A stretch of 28,776 nucleotides of DNA from WLWS01 sp964639535 (GCA_964639535.1 CAZXDV010000007.1:1-28776); one strand, 5' to 3'; shown: positions 7,520 to 15,497, counted from the first letter of the stretch. The notes: generated by a model not told the origin, from the letters alone. Translations and numbers: made by a program.

Positions 7520-9276
7520 ATGAGCGAAGCAGTCGGTCACGAAGAGCATCACGACGATCACGATCATAAACCGAGCGGCATTGGTCGCTGGTTGTTCTCA
7601 ACCAACCACAAGGACATCGGCACCATGTACCTGGTGTTTGCCCTTATCATGTTTTTCATCGGCGGCGCGATGGCGATGGTTATCCGTGCCGAGCTTTTTC
7701 AACCGGGCTTGCAATACGTGGATCCGCAGTTTTTTAACTCCATGACGACAGTGCATGCGCTGGTCATGATATTTGGTGCGCTCATGCCAGCCGGCGTAGG
7801 CCTTGCCAACTGGATGATTCCCATGATGATTGGTGCGCCGGACATGGCCATGCCGCGTATGAACAACATGAGTTTCTGGATCCTGCCCTTTGCCTTTACG
7901 CTACTGCTTTCCACGCTGTTCATGGAAGGCGGCGCTCCGGCAGGTGGCTGGACCATGTATCCACCGCTGGTCCTGCAAACAGGAGACGCATTTCCGTTCC
8001 TGATCTTCGCGGTGCACTTTCTAGGCGTGTCCTCGATCATGGGTGCGATCAACATTATCGCCACCGTGTTTAACATGCGTGCACCAGGCATGACCTTTAT
8101 GCGACTACCGCTATTTGTCTGGACCTGGATTATTACGGCATTCCTGCTTATTGCAGCCATGCCTGTACTTGCCGGTGGCGTGACAATGCTGTTAACGGAC
8201 AAGTTTTTTGGTACCGCCTTTTTTAACGCAGCGGGCGGCGGTGACCCTGTTATGTTCCAGCACATTTTCTGGTTCTTTGGCCATCCGGAAGTGTACATCC
8301 TGGTGCTGCCATCGTTTGGCGTCATCTCCCAGGTTATTCCGACCTTTGCCCGTAAGCCCCTGTTTGGCTACGAGTCAATGGTCTATGCGACAGCGGCGAT
8401 CGCCTTCCTGTCATTCTTCGTCTGGGCTCACCACATGTTCACGGTTGGTATGCCGCTAACCGGTGAACTGTTCTTCATGTATGCCACCATGTCCATCGCG
8501 GTTCCGACCGGGGTAAAAATATTTAACTGGATGGCAACCATGTGGAAGGGCTCAATGACTTTTGAAACACCAATGCTTTTTGCCATTGGCGTTCTTTTCA
8601 TGTTTTCACTCGGCGGTTTCACCGGCCTGATGATGGGTATCACCCCGGTAGATTTCCAGTACCACGACACCTACTTCATTGTTGCCCACTTTCACTACGT
8701 GATCGTGCCCGGCATTATCTTTGGTGTTATCAGTGGCGTGTACTTCTGGCTGCCCAAGTGGACTGGCAACATGTACGACGAGAAACTGGGCAAGCTGCAT
8801 TTCTGGTTGTCCACGATCTCGGTAAACGTTCTTTTCTTCCCGCAGCACTTCCTTGGGCTGGCTGGTATGCCAAGACGTATACCGGATTACAACATCCAGT
8901 TCACCGAGTGGAACATGATTTCAAGTATTGGTGGCTTTGCTTTTGGCCTGAGCCAGCTAATCATGGTGTGGGTGGTTATNNNNNNNNNNNNNNNNNNNNN
9001 NNNNNNNNNNNNNNNNNNNNNNNNNNNNNNNNNNNNNNNNNNNNNNNNNNNNNNNNNNNNNNNNNNNNNNNNNNNNNNNGTATTGGTGGCTTTGCTTTTG
9101 GCCTGAGCCAGCTAATCATGGTGTGGGTGGTTATCAAGTGTGTACGCGGTGGTGAGAAAGCCACCGACCAGGTGTGGGAAGGTGCTCATGGTCTCGAGTG
9201 GACCCTGCCGTCACCGCCACCATTCCACAGTTTCACGGTACCACCGCAAGTGACTGATGCCACTGCTCACTCTTAG
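7520..9276 (+). CDS. coxA: Cytochrome c oxidase subunit I (interrupted by an assembly gap)
   Basis: CoxA is the catalytic 12-helix subunit of the aa3 oxidase. Its ligands are visible: H79 and H392 for heme a, H390 for heme a3, and H255, H304 and H305 for CuB, with Y259 for the His-Tyr crosslink. The GHPEVY motif and the D-channel aspartate in GAPDMAMPRMNN mark the A family of heme-copper oxidases. The 100 N at 8980-9079 break the frame, but bases 8925-8979 and 9080-9134 are identical. Collapsing them restores one continuous frame of 533 residues ending at 9276, a normal length. A GAGGAAAGG ribosome site precedes the ATG at 7520. The gene itself is therefore probably intact. Confidence 0.97.
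8925..9134 (+). repeat. 55-base direct repeat flanking the gap (contig-end overlap)
   Basis: Bases 8925-8979 and 9080-9134 are identical over 55 bases and encode the same IGGFAFGLSQLIMVWVV segment of CoxA. The first copy ends and the second continues in the same codon phase once merged. This is best read as two contigs that overlap but were not joined, not as a biological repeat. Confidence 0.93.
8980..9079. other. Assembly gap of 100 N
   Basis: This is a run of exactly 100 N inside coxA. The exact round length and the identical flanks indicate a scaffolding placeholder rather than measured missing sequence. Confidence 0.98.
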
Positions 9277-9288
9277 GAAAGGACAGTA

Positions 9289-9414
9289 GTGGTAAACGAG
9301 GAAACACCGCCAGAGGAGCTGAAGAAGAAAAATATTCGGCTCGCATTTATCCTGGGGGGTATAGCCCTGTTTATTTACCTGGGCTTTATATTGAAGCACC
9401 TTGTAGATGTCTGA
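9289..9414 (+). CDS. 41-residue single-span membrane protein of the cox cluster
   Basis: A short frame starts at GTG 9289, just after an AGGAAAGGA ribosome site, and ends at TGA 9412-9414. It encodes 41 residues: an acidic and lysine-rich N-terminus (EETPPEELKKKN), one hydrophobic helix (about residues 18-36) and a short tail. It overlaps the ctaG start by 8 bases (ATGTCTGA), so it is probably translationally coupled to it. Small proteins in this position between coxA and ctaG are known in related bacteria and are sometimes annotated as cytochrome oxidase small assembly proteins. I infer a role in oxidase assembly from position and topology only. Confidence 0.72.
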   Translation: MVNEETPPEELKKKNIRLAFILGGIALFIYLGFILKHLVDV

Positions 9415-9982
9415 GGAAAACATAAAGCGCACCACTCGAAAGCTGGCACTGCTCTCGCTGGTCATGTTTGGCTTTGGATACGCGCTGGTGCCGATGTACG
9501 ACCTGTTTTGTGACATCACGGGTTTAAACGGAAAGACCGGACAAATCACGGTCGCCGAGGGGCTGGAGTCTGGCCTCGATGAAAGCAGGCAGGTGACGGT
9601 GACCTTTGATACAAACACCAGGCAGTTGCCCTGGGAGTTCAGGTCACAGCAACGCAAGGTAACGGTTAACCCCGGAGAGCTTGGGGAGGCCAGCTTCCTG
9701 GTGGAAAACAAGTCGGACCGCGATATCGTTGGCAGGGCCATTCCGAGCGTGGCTCCGACACAGGCAGCTGTATATTTTAACAAGACAGAGTGTTTTTGTT
9801 TTTCAGAGCAATTATTGAAAGCGGGAGAGAGCAGGGAGATGAAAGTCAGGTTTATTGTTGACCCTGAACTTCCAGGCCGGATTGGCACACTCACCCTGTC
9901 ATATACTTTTTTTGCCCTGCCAGGGTCTGAAGCGGTGGCAGACCAGGCTGTTCCAAAGCAGGAACATGGCGAGAGCATTTAG
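9407..9982 (+). CDS. ctaG: Cytochrome c oxidase assembly protein CtaG (Cox11)
   Basis: CtaG/Cox11 delivers copper to the CuB site of subunit I. It is a membrane-anchored protein with one N-terminal helix (about residues 13-30) and a periplasmic immunoglobulin-like copper domain. The copper motif CFCF is at C129-F-C131, in TECFCFSEQ, and another conserved cysteine follows the helix in PMYDLFCDITG. The length of 191 residues is normal. The start overlaps the small upstream gene. It lies between coxA and coxC, the usual place in Pseudomonas-like clusters. Confidence 0.96.
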   Translation: MSEENIKRTTRKLALLSLVMFGFGYALVPMYDLFCDITGLNGKTGQITVAEGLESGLDESRQVTVTFDTNTRQLPWEFRSQQRKVTVNPGELGEASFLVENKSDRDIVGRAIPSVAPTQAAVYFNKTECFCFSEQLLKAGESREMKVRFIVDPELPGRIGTLTLSYTFFALPGSEAVADQAVPKQEHGESI

Positions 9983-10009
9983 AATTAAAACTATATAAGA
10001 GGAAAGTCT

Positions 10010-10885
10010 ATGTCTGATTCACATGGCGCATATTTTATTCCCGAACCAAGTCGTTGGCCGATCGTGGGGACCCTGGCCTTGTTTGTCACTTTTATCGGTG
10101 GCGCGGTTATGCTCAATGGCTCCGGTTGGGGCACGTTTATCCTGGGGCTTGGCGTAGGCGCACTTGTTTACATGTTTGCCGGCTGGTTCACCGATGTCAT
10201 TGGTGAAAGCCTCGCGGGCCATTACAACAAGCAGGTGGACATCAGTTTTCGCTGGGGCATGGGCTGGTTTATTTTTTCCGAGGTCATGTTCTTCGCGGCA
10301 TTTTTTGGCGCACTTTATTATGCCCGTATCTACTCAGTGCCATGGCTCAGCGGCGAAGGCGCCAAGCTGGCGACCCACATGTTTCTCTGGCCTGATTTTG
10401 AAGCCAGCTGGCCGCTTAATGCGATGCCGGATCCCAGCAATTTTACCGTGTTCCATGAGGTTATCCCGGCATTTGGAATTCCGGCACTCAACACGGCTAT
10501 ATTGCTTGCCAGTGGCGCAACGGTCACTTTTGCACACTGGGCTCTGAAGAAAAACAACAGGAGCGGTTTGTGCTGGTGGCTGGCGGCAACTGTTGCACTC
10601 GGCTTTATCTTTGTTTACTTCCAGATTGGCGAATATGCCGAAGCCTATGGTCATTTGAACCTGACGCTAAACTCTGGAATATATGGCTCAACGTTTTTTA
10701 TGCTCACGGGCTTCCATGGTTTTCACGTCACCATGGGCGCAACCATGTTGCTGGTGATACTGGCACGGTCAATGAGCGGCCATTTCAGCGACCACGACCA
10801 CTTCGCCTTTGAGGGCGTGGCCTGGTACTGGCACTTTGTTGACGTGGTCTGGCTGGGGCTGTTTATATTCGTATACTGGTTGTAA
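10010..10885 (+). CDS. coxC: Cytochrome c oxidase subunit III
   Basis: Subunit III is an integral membrane core subunit that stabilises subunit I and the proton uptake path; it carries no redox metal. The 291-residue product has about seven hydrophobic helices. Typical blocks include RWGMGWFIFSEVMFFAAFFGALYY, which contains the conserved helix III glutamate, then the TGFHGFHVTMG motif, and the C-terminal WHFVDVVWLGLFIFVYWL. A GAGGAAAG ribosome site stands just before the ATG. It is the last plus-strand gene before the inverted DUF2909 gene. Confidence 0.97.
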   Translation: MSDSHGAYFIPEPSRWPIVGTLALFVTFIGGAVMLNGSGWGTFILGLGVGALVYMFAGWFTDVIGESLAGHYNKQVDISFRWGMGWFIFSEVMFFAAFFGALYYARIYSVPWLSGEGAKLATHMFLWPDFEASWPLNAMPDPSNFTVFHEVIPAFGIPALNTAILLASGATVTFAHWALKKNNRSGLCWWLAATVALGFIFVYFQIGEYAEAYGHLNLTLNSGIYGSTFFMLTGFHGFHVTMGATMLLVILARSMSGHFSDHDHFAFEGVAWYWHFVDVVWLGLFIFVYWL

Positions 10886-10895
10886 AAATCAGCTA

Positions 10896-10923
10896 GCCTG
10901 GCAATTCCGTTACTCTGCCAGGC
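10896..10923 (-). terminator. Possible terminator between convergent coxC and DUF2909 genes
   Basis: An 8-base perfect stem, GCCTGGCA (10896-10903) with TGCCAGGC (10916-10923), encloses a 12-base loop. On the minus strand it is followed, a few bases on, by ATTTTTAC, so it could end the DUF2909 transcript. It overlaps the stop codon of that gene. The T-run is not adjacent, so the call is tentative. It might also slow plus-strand transcription after coxC. Confidence 0.4.
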
Positions 10924-11194
10924 GATTGGGTTCTTCAGGGGGCGCTGCCGTTGGTGGCGCCTTTTCTGTTTGCACGGGAAATATTCCATGCGGCCTGATG
11001 AGATCCAGGGCGTAGCCAACGAAGAGAGTAACAAACAGCAGTATCGATAGTGCCACCCTGAAGCTCAGAGATGTCACCATCCTCCTGGATTCGTTGTCGT
11101 CGTTGACCATGAAAAACAGCCCCATAGCGAGCGAAGCCAGGATGGCAAGGAGCAGGATGATAATAATGGCTTTAAAAATTACGGCAGCTGTCAC
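10910..11194 (-). CDS. DUF2909 twin-transmembrane protein
   Basis: The product has 94 residues with two hydrophobic helices (about residues 6-29 and 46-64). Between them are the FFMVNDDNESRRMVTSLSFRVALS loop and helix start typical of the DUF2909 family. The molecular function is unknown. Members are repeatedly found inside cox clusters next to SURF1, often on the opposite strand as here, which suggests a link to oxidase assembly or regulation, but this is only context. The start is a GTG at 11192-11194 with no strong ribosome site. The C-terminus carries a proline-rich, acidic extension (PPTAAPPEEP). Confidence 0.85.
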   Translation of the reverse strand: MTAAVIFKAIIIILLLAILASLAMGLFFMVNDDNESRRMVTSLSFRVALSILLFVTLFVGYALDLIRPHGIFPVQTEKAPPTAAPPEEPNRLAE

Positions 11195-11274
11195 GGCCAG
11201 GGCTCACTAGTGTTTGTGGCGTTTCAGTTTACACCCTAATGAATTTACAAAAACGATTTTTTATTTAACAGCAT

Positions 11275-12015
11275 ATGCGAATTGGCAGCGTGGATTTTTC
11301 ACCAAGGCCCTGGTCCTGTATAGCGACCGGGGTGTTCCTGCTGTTGTTCGCAAGGCTTGGAGTATGGCAACTGGACCGAGCCGAGATGAAAGCAGGACTG
11401 CTTGACGAAATCCAGTCGAGACAATCCATGGAAGAAATAACGAGCCTGGAGTTAGACCTCGATGATGAAGGTCTTGCCTGGAGGCGCGCGAGGCTGTCAG
11501 GCGTATTCCAGGCTGCACCGCTCGTGCTGCTGGATAATCGCGTGCGAGGCGGAATCCCCGGTTACTTTGTTTACTCGGTGTTTCGGGCTACAGGCGGTAA
11601 CAACATACTGGTTAACCGTGGCTGGGTGCAGGCCATGCCAAGACGTGATGAACTGCCGGAAATCATGACACCTGCTGAACCCATGGAAATTCACGGCTCT
11701 TTAAAGTTACCGCCACGAACAGGCAAGCTTCTCGCCGATAATACCGACGAGGTTTTGCACGACCGGTTTATCAGGCTGCAGTTTCTTGACCTGGATCACG
11801 TTAATCGAAACTACGATCTCGACGTGGTACCGATGGTGCTGCGCCTGGATGAGGGGGCCAGCGCTTCCTTTGAAACAGGCTGGGCATCGCCGGCGACAGG
11901 CAGGGAGAAGCACCTTGGTTATGCGTTCCAGTGGTTCGCCATGGCTACTGCCCTGGCGGTAATATTTGTTGTATTGAACTCTAAAAGGACGGGAAAAAAT
12001 GACGCAGGGGAGTAA
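11275..12015 (+). CDS. SURF1 family cytochrome oxidase assembly protein
   Basis: SURF1 (Shy1) proteins help place heme a into subunit I during oxidase assembly and bind heme a in bacteria. The product has 246 residues with the two-helix topology of the family. The N-terminal helix ends in RLGVWQLDRAE, the GWVQ region is preceded by ILVNRGW, and the C-terminal helix starts with HLGYAFQWFAMA, the most conserved signature. The ATG at 11275 lacks a clear ribosome site and follows an AT-rich stretch between this gene and the divergent DUF2909 gene, so a separate promoter there is possible. The 3' end overlaps the next gene by 17 bases. Confidence 0.93.
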   Translation: MRIGSVDFSPRPWSCIATGVFLLLFARLGVWQLDRAEMKAGLLDEIQSRQSMEEITSLELDLDDEGLAWRRARLSGVFQAAPLVLLDNRVRGGIPGYFVYSVFRATGGNNILVNRGWVQAMPRRDELPEIMTPAEPMEIHGSLKLPPRTGKLLADNTDEVLHDRFIRLQFLDLDHVNRNYDLDVVPMVLRLDEGASASFETGWASPATGREKHLGYAFQWFAMATALAVIFVVLNSKRTGKNDAGE

Positions 12016-12604
12016 ACGCGGTCGACTGGTCGTGGTGTTAATTTTTGCCTTGTTTGCGGCACCTGCCGTTATATCCTGGCTATTGTTAAGCTATACCAGT
12101 ATCGGGGAAAGCAGTGGCGGAAGCCACGGCAGCCTGGTGAGTCCACCCAGGCCACTACCAAATATGCAGCTGCAAAATCTTGTTGATCCACAGCAGCCTG
12201 AAACACTGCACGGCAAGTGGAGCATGCTTTACCTGCACGAGGGAAAGTGTCTCGAAGTTTGCGCTGACAACCTTTACAAGATTCGACAAATTCGACTGGC
12301 ATCGGGAAAACATGCGCCGCGACTGCAGCGCGTGCTTGTACAGCTTGGCAACGAGGGGCAACCACTCAATGATCAGCAGCTGCAGGCTTTCGCCGGACAG
12401 CTGATGTTAAAAACGGAGGACGTAGAAAACTTCCCCGGTATCTCGGTATTCCGCCTACAGCAGGATGATGCGCCTTTACAGCAGCGGCGAATATACCTGG
12501 TGGATCCGCTTGGTAACCTGATGCTGGCCTATCCCGAAAAAGCTGAACCAAAAGGCATAATCAAGGATCTAAAACGTTTATTACGCTATTCACGGATTGG
12601 TTAA
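11999..12604 (+). CDS. SCO-like cytochrome oxidase assembly protein with CxxxC motif
   Basis: The product has 201 residues with one N-terminal signal-anchor helix (about residues 9-31) followed by a periplasmic thioredoxin-like region. A CxxxC motif (C84-C88, GKCLEVCADNLYKIRQ) stands where SCO1/SenC proteins carry their copper-binding CPDVCP, and the surrounding layout (WSMLYLHEG before, YLVDPLGNLMLAYP near the end) resembles that family. It lies between SURF1 and ctaA, overlapping the former and sharing TAATG with the latter. Similar proteins occupy this place in Pseudomonas cox clusters. A thiol-disulfide or copper-transfer role for the CuA site is inferred, not shown. Confidence 0.75.
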   Translation: MTQGSKRGRLVVVLIFALFAAPAVISWLLLSYTSIGESSGGSHGSLVSPPRPLPNMQLQNLVDPQQPETLHGKWSMLYLHEGKCLEVCADNLYKIRQIRLASGKHAPRLQRVLVQLGNEGQPLNDQQLQAFAGQLMLKTEDVENFPGISVFRLQQDDAPLQQRRIYLVDPLGNLMLAYPEKAEPKGIIKDLKRLLRYSRIG

Positions 12605-13608
12605 TGTCTGAAAAGAAGAAATTTACCCTGTTTTGCCTGGTGGCAGTGCTACTGGCCTATTTTGTGATTGTCCTCGGCGCCTATACACGCTTGACCGACT
12701 CGGGCCTGGGGTGCCCGGACTGGCCCGGCTGTTATGGCGAGCTGTTTATGCCCGGCGACGAAAGTTTTGAAGCCCAGGCCAATAACGCCTACCCCGAGCG
12801 ACCCCTTGAACATGCCAAGGCCTGGACGGAAATGGCCCATCGTTATGCGGCCGGCACGCTTGGCCTGCTTATCCTGGCCCTGGCGGTGTACTGCGTGCGT
12901 GGTCGTAAGCAGGAGACCGGTGTGCCTGTGCTGTTACCCGTGCTTTTACTCGGGCTGGTTATATTCCAGGCCGCGCTTGGGATGTGGACGGTAACACTCA
13001 TGCTGAAGCCGATCGTGGTCATGGGTCACCTGCTAGGGGGTATGTCGATACTCGCCCTTTTATGGTGGCTCCTGGTAAACGCCCGCTTCCCCGCGGTGCC
13101 CGGTCATTGGAGCCGGCTTAGCTGGTTCGTGGTATGCGGGCTTTGCGTGCTTGCCGGGCAGATCGCCCTCGGTGGCTGGACCAGCGCCAATTACTCTGCC
13201 CTGGCCTGTGTTGATTTTCCGCGCTGCCAGGGTGCATGGTGGCCGGAGATGGATTTTTCGCAGGGCTTTGTGCTGTGGCGGGGCACCGGCATTGATTACG
13301 AGGGTGGCGTGCTCGATATGGCAGCCAGGACAGCGGTCCACGTGAGTCACCGTATTGGCGCTGCCCTTACCTTCGTGGTTATCTGTGCTGTAGCACTTTG
13401 TGCCATGCTGGCCGGATATCGAAGCCTGTTTCGCCTGGGCCTGCTGGTGCTCGCGCTGCTACTTGCCCAGGTTTCCCTGGGCATCGCAAATGTGCTCCTC
13501 GTGTTGCCTCTGCCGGTCGCAGTGGCACATAATGGCGTTGCCGCACTCTTGTTGCTGGCACTAATTACACTGCTGCATTTTTCACGGATGGCACAGGAAA
13601 GAGCATAA
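12604..13608 (+). CDS. ctaA: Heme A synthase (COX15/CtaA family)
   Basis: CtaA oxidises the C8 methyl group of heme O to a formyl group, giving heme A for the oxidase. The 334-residue product has about eight hydrophobic helices. The heme-ligand histidine blocks are in place: WTEMAHRYAAGTLG, VVMGHLLGG, HVSHRIGA and the late VAHNGVAALL. The early motif GAYTRLTDSGLGCPDWPGCYG is a family signature and includes the paired cysteines of the extracellular loop. The ATG at 12604 overlaps the preceding stop (TAATG), so translation is coupled. It is followed 4 bases later by ctaB. Confidence 0.95.
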   Translation: MSEKKKFTLFCLVAVLLAYFVIVLGAYTRLTDSGLGCPDWPGCYGELFMPGDESFEAQANNAYPERPLEHAKAWTEMAHRYAAGTLGLLILALAVYCVRGRKQETGVPVLLPVLLLGLVIFQAALGMWTVTLMLKPIVVMGHLLGGMSILALLWWLLVNARFPAVPGHWSRLSWFVVCGLCVLAGQIALGGWTSANYSALACVDFPRCQGAWWPEMDFSQGFVLWRGTGIDYEGGVLDMAARTAVHVSHRIGAALTFVVICAVALCAMLAGYRSLFRLGLLVLALLLAQVSLGIANVLLVLPLPVAVAHNGVAALLLLALITLLHFSRMAQERA

Positions 13609-13612
13609 GACA

Positions 13613-14527
13613 TTGAACGAAACCACTGGCACATTCACAGAGTTTTACTGGAAAGAGTACTTTGCTCTATGCAAGCCAAAGATCGTGGCGATGATTGTTT
13701 TCACGGCGATGGTGGGCATGTTCCTTGCCACCCCCGGCTTTGTGCCCCTGGATATTTTTGTTTTTGCCAGCCTTGGCATTGCACTGGCAGCCGCATCGGC
13801 GGCAACCATCAACCATATCGTCGATGAAAAAATCGATTCGCTCATGACGCGAACAAACCGCAGGCCCCTGCAAAAGGGCAAGGTGAGCGCCCAGGGGGCG
13901 ATGGTGTCGGCGGCACTGCTGTGCCTTCTATCTATGATCGTGCTGGTGACGCAGGTGAACACCCTGACCGCGGTGTTGACCTTTGGCTCGCTGGTTGGCT
14001 ACGGCTTTATTTATTCCATGTACCTGAAGCGGGCCACGCCGCAAAACATCGTCATAGGCGGTGCTGCGGGAGCTGCGCCACCGGTGCTGGGCTGGTCCGC
14101 AGTCAGCGGCACGCTGGATCCTTATTCGCTGCTTTTGTTCTGCATCATCTTTGCCTGGACGCCACCGCATTTCTGGGCGCTGGCAATCTACCGAAGAAAT
14201 GACTATGCAAAGGCTGATATACCCATGCTGCCGGTGACCCATGGCGTAGGGTTTACCCGCCTGCACATACTGCTGTACACGGTAATACTGTTTATCGTGA
14301 GCATACTGCCGTATCTCACGGGAATGAGTGGCATCACTTATTTATTTGGAGCAGTGGTGCTGGGAGGGTGGTTTCTATATTACGCCATCAAGATGCAGCG
14401 TAACCATTCAGATCAGCTGGCAGTGCATACTTTTTCTTTCTCTATTGTCTACCTGCTGGCGCTGTTTGCATTCCTGCTGGTAGACCACTACCTCTACATT
14501 TTCCTGTCGGGTTCACACGCAGCCTGA
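13613..14527 (+). CDS. ctaB: Protoheme IX farnesyltransferase (heme O synthase)
   Basis: CtaB (CyoE) is a UbiA-family prenyltransferase that adds a farnesyl group to protoheme to make heme O, the substrate of CtaA. The first aspartate-rich motif is N67-H-I-V-D71-E-K-I-D75, followed by SLMTRTNRRPLQKGKVS, a heme O synthase signature. A second conserved block is YRRNDYAKADIPMLPVTHG. About nine transmembrane helices fit the 304-residue length. The start is a TTG at 13613 with an AGGAAAGAG ribosome site 8 bases upstream; the next methionine would cut into the first helix. The gene ends one base before the convergent rpoH stop. The symbol cyoE is equally used. Confidence 0.95.
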   Translation: MNETTGTFTEFYWKEYFALCKPKIVAMIVFTAMVGMFLATPGFVPLDIFVFASLGIALAAASAATINHIVDEKIDSLMTRTNRRPLQKGKVSAQGAMVSAALLCLLSMIVLVTQVNTLTAVLTFGSLVGYGFIYSMYLKRATPQNIVIGGAAGAAPPVLGWSAVSGTLDPYSLLLFCIIFAWTPPHFWALAIYRRNDYAKADIPMLPVTHGVGFTRLHILLYTVILFIVSILPYLTGMSGITYLFGAVVLGGWFLYYAIKMQRNHSDQLAVHTFSFSIVYLLALFAFLLVDHYLYIFLSGSHAA

Positions 14528-14528
14528 A

Positions 14529-15380
14529 TCAGGCGGCAAAGGCCGCCTTCATCTTGTTCATTGCGTTTTTCTCGATCTGGCGAATACGCTCAGCCGAGAC
14601 ACCATATTCCTCTGCCAGGTCATGCAGGGTGCATTTTTCCTCGTCCAGCCAGCGACGCTTGATGATGTCCTGGCTTCGTTCATCGAGATCGCTGATAGCC
14701 TGCAGCAGGCGCTGCTGGTCCAGCGTTTCGTTTTGCAGCGACTCGGTTAGCTGTTCGGGCCCCGGTCGATTATCTTCCAGGTAGCCGGAAGGCGCCGAGG
14801 TCTCTACCACGCTATCTTCGCTTGATGGCCCGTCAAAGGAGGCGTCATGTGCGCTGAGACGCTGTTCCATTTTAAGCACGTCGGCTGAAGATACGCCGAG
14901 GTCCTTTGCTACCGCGTCCACTTCTTCCTGGTTTAACCAGCCCAGGCGTTTTTTTGCCGAGCGCAGGTTGAAGAAGAGCTTGCGCTGGGACTTTGTCGTA
15001 GCAACTTTGACGATTCTCCAGTTGCGCAGGATAAACTCGTGCATCTCGGCCCTGATCCAGTGCACCGCGAAGGAAACCAGTCGAACACCCACGGAAGGGT
15101 CGAATCTCTTTACGGCTTTCATCAGGCCGATGTTGCCTTCCTGGATCAGGTCAGACTGGGCCAGGCCGTAGCCGCTGTAACCACGCGCAACCCGCACTAC
15201 GAAACGCAGGTGCGACAGCACGAGCTCCCTGGCAGCTTCCAGGTCTTCCGAATCACGGAATCTCAGCGCCAGCTCGCGTTCCCGTTCCTCGCTCAGCAAG
15301 GGGATCTTGTTGACGCTCTGGATATAGCTATCCAGCGATCCCGCTGGCAGGGCCAGGGGTAAGTTCATCGTTTTTTCCAC
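14529..15380 (-). CDS. rpoH: Heat-shock sigma factor RpoH (sigma-32)
   Basis: RpoH directs RNA polymerase to heat-shock promoters. The sigma-70 family regions 2 and 4 are complete: LSHLRFVVRVARGYSGYGLAQ and DLIQEGNIGLMKAVKRFDP in region 2, and a C-terminal helix-turn-helix with YGVSAERIRQIEKNAMNKM. The RpoH box QRKLFFNLR, specific for sigma-32, is at about residues 132-140. Three starts are possible: TTG 15395, GTG 15380 and ATG 15368. I chose GTG 15380 because a GAGGGA ribosome site lies 7 bases upstream and the resulting 283 residues match E. coli (284) in length and N-terminal alignment. The leader carries a perfect CIRCE element, which points to HrcA repression. It is the last gene after ftsY-ftsE-ftsX. 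Confidence 0.96.
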   Translation of the reverse strand: MEKTMNLPLALPAGSLDSYIQSVNKIPLLSEERERELALRFRDSEDLEAARELVLSHLRFVVRVARGYSGYGLAQSDLIQEGNIGLMKAVKRFDPSVGVRLVSFAVHWIRAEMHEFILRNWRIVKVATTKSQRKLFFNLRSAKKRLGWLNQEEVDAVAKDLGVSSADVLKMEQRLSAHDASFDGPSSEDSVVETSAPSGYLEDNRPGPEQLTESLQNETLDQQRLLQAISDLDERSQDIIKRRWLDEEKCTLHDLAEEYGVSAERIRQIEKNAMNKMKAAFAA

Positions 15381-15414
15381 TATTACGTCCCTCAAAAAGC
15401 GTTATTTGCGGTGA

Positions 15415-15444
15415 ATTTTAGCACTCATGGAATTAGAGTGCTAA
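15415..15444 (-). promoter_or_regulatory. Possible rpoH promoter overlapping CIRCE
   Basis: On the minus strand, TTAGCA (15439-15444, 4 of 6 to the -35 consensus) and TAAAAT (15415-15420, 5 of 6 to the -10 consensus) are 18 bases apart. Both boxes are partly formed by the CIRCE arms, so a repressor bound there would block polymerase directly. Transcription would begin near 15408 and leave a leader of about 28 bases with the GAGGGA ribosome site. Confidence 0.45.
15418..15444. promoter_or_regulatory. CIRCE element (HrcA operator)
   Basis: TTAGCACTC (15418-15426), a 9-base spacer, and GAGTGCTAA (15436-15444) match the CIRCE consensus at all 18 arm positions and at the exact spacer length. CIRCE is bound by the heat-labile repressor HrcA, usually in front of groESL or dnaK operons. 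Here it lies 38 bases upstream of the rpoH start. hrcA is not in the window. Confidence 0.93.
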
Positions 15445-15497
15445 TTTACGCAATTGTTCCCGGAGATCAGTGGTTTATCCGGTGGATTTAAGGGAAA

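Noticed and set aside
9080..9106. End of coxA at the stop near 9104-9106
   Set aside because: This stop appears only because the artificial 100 N shift the frame. The other frame continues the true CoxA C-terminus to 9276.
14519..14548. Hairpins at the ctaB-rpoH junction (GCCTGAATCAGGC and GGCGGC/GCCGCC)
   Set aside because: Neither is followed by a T-run on either strand and the second is part of the rpoH coding end, so a terminator call is not supported.
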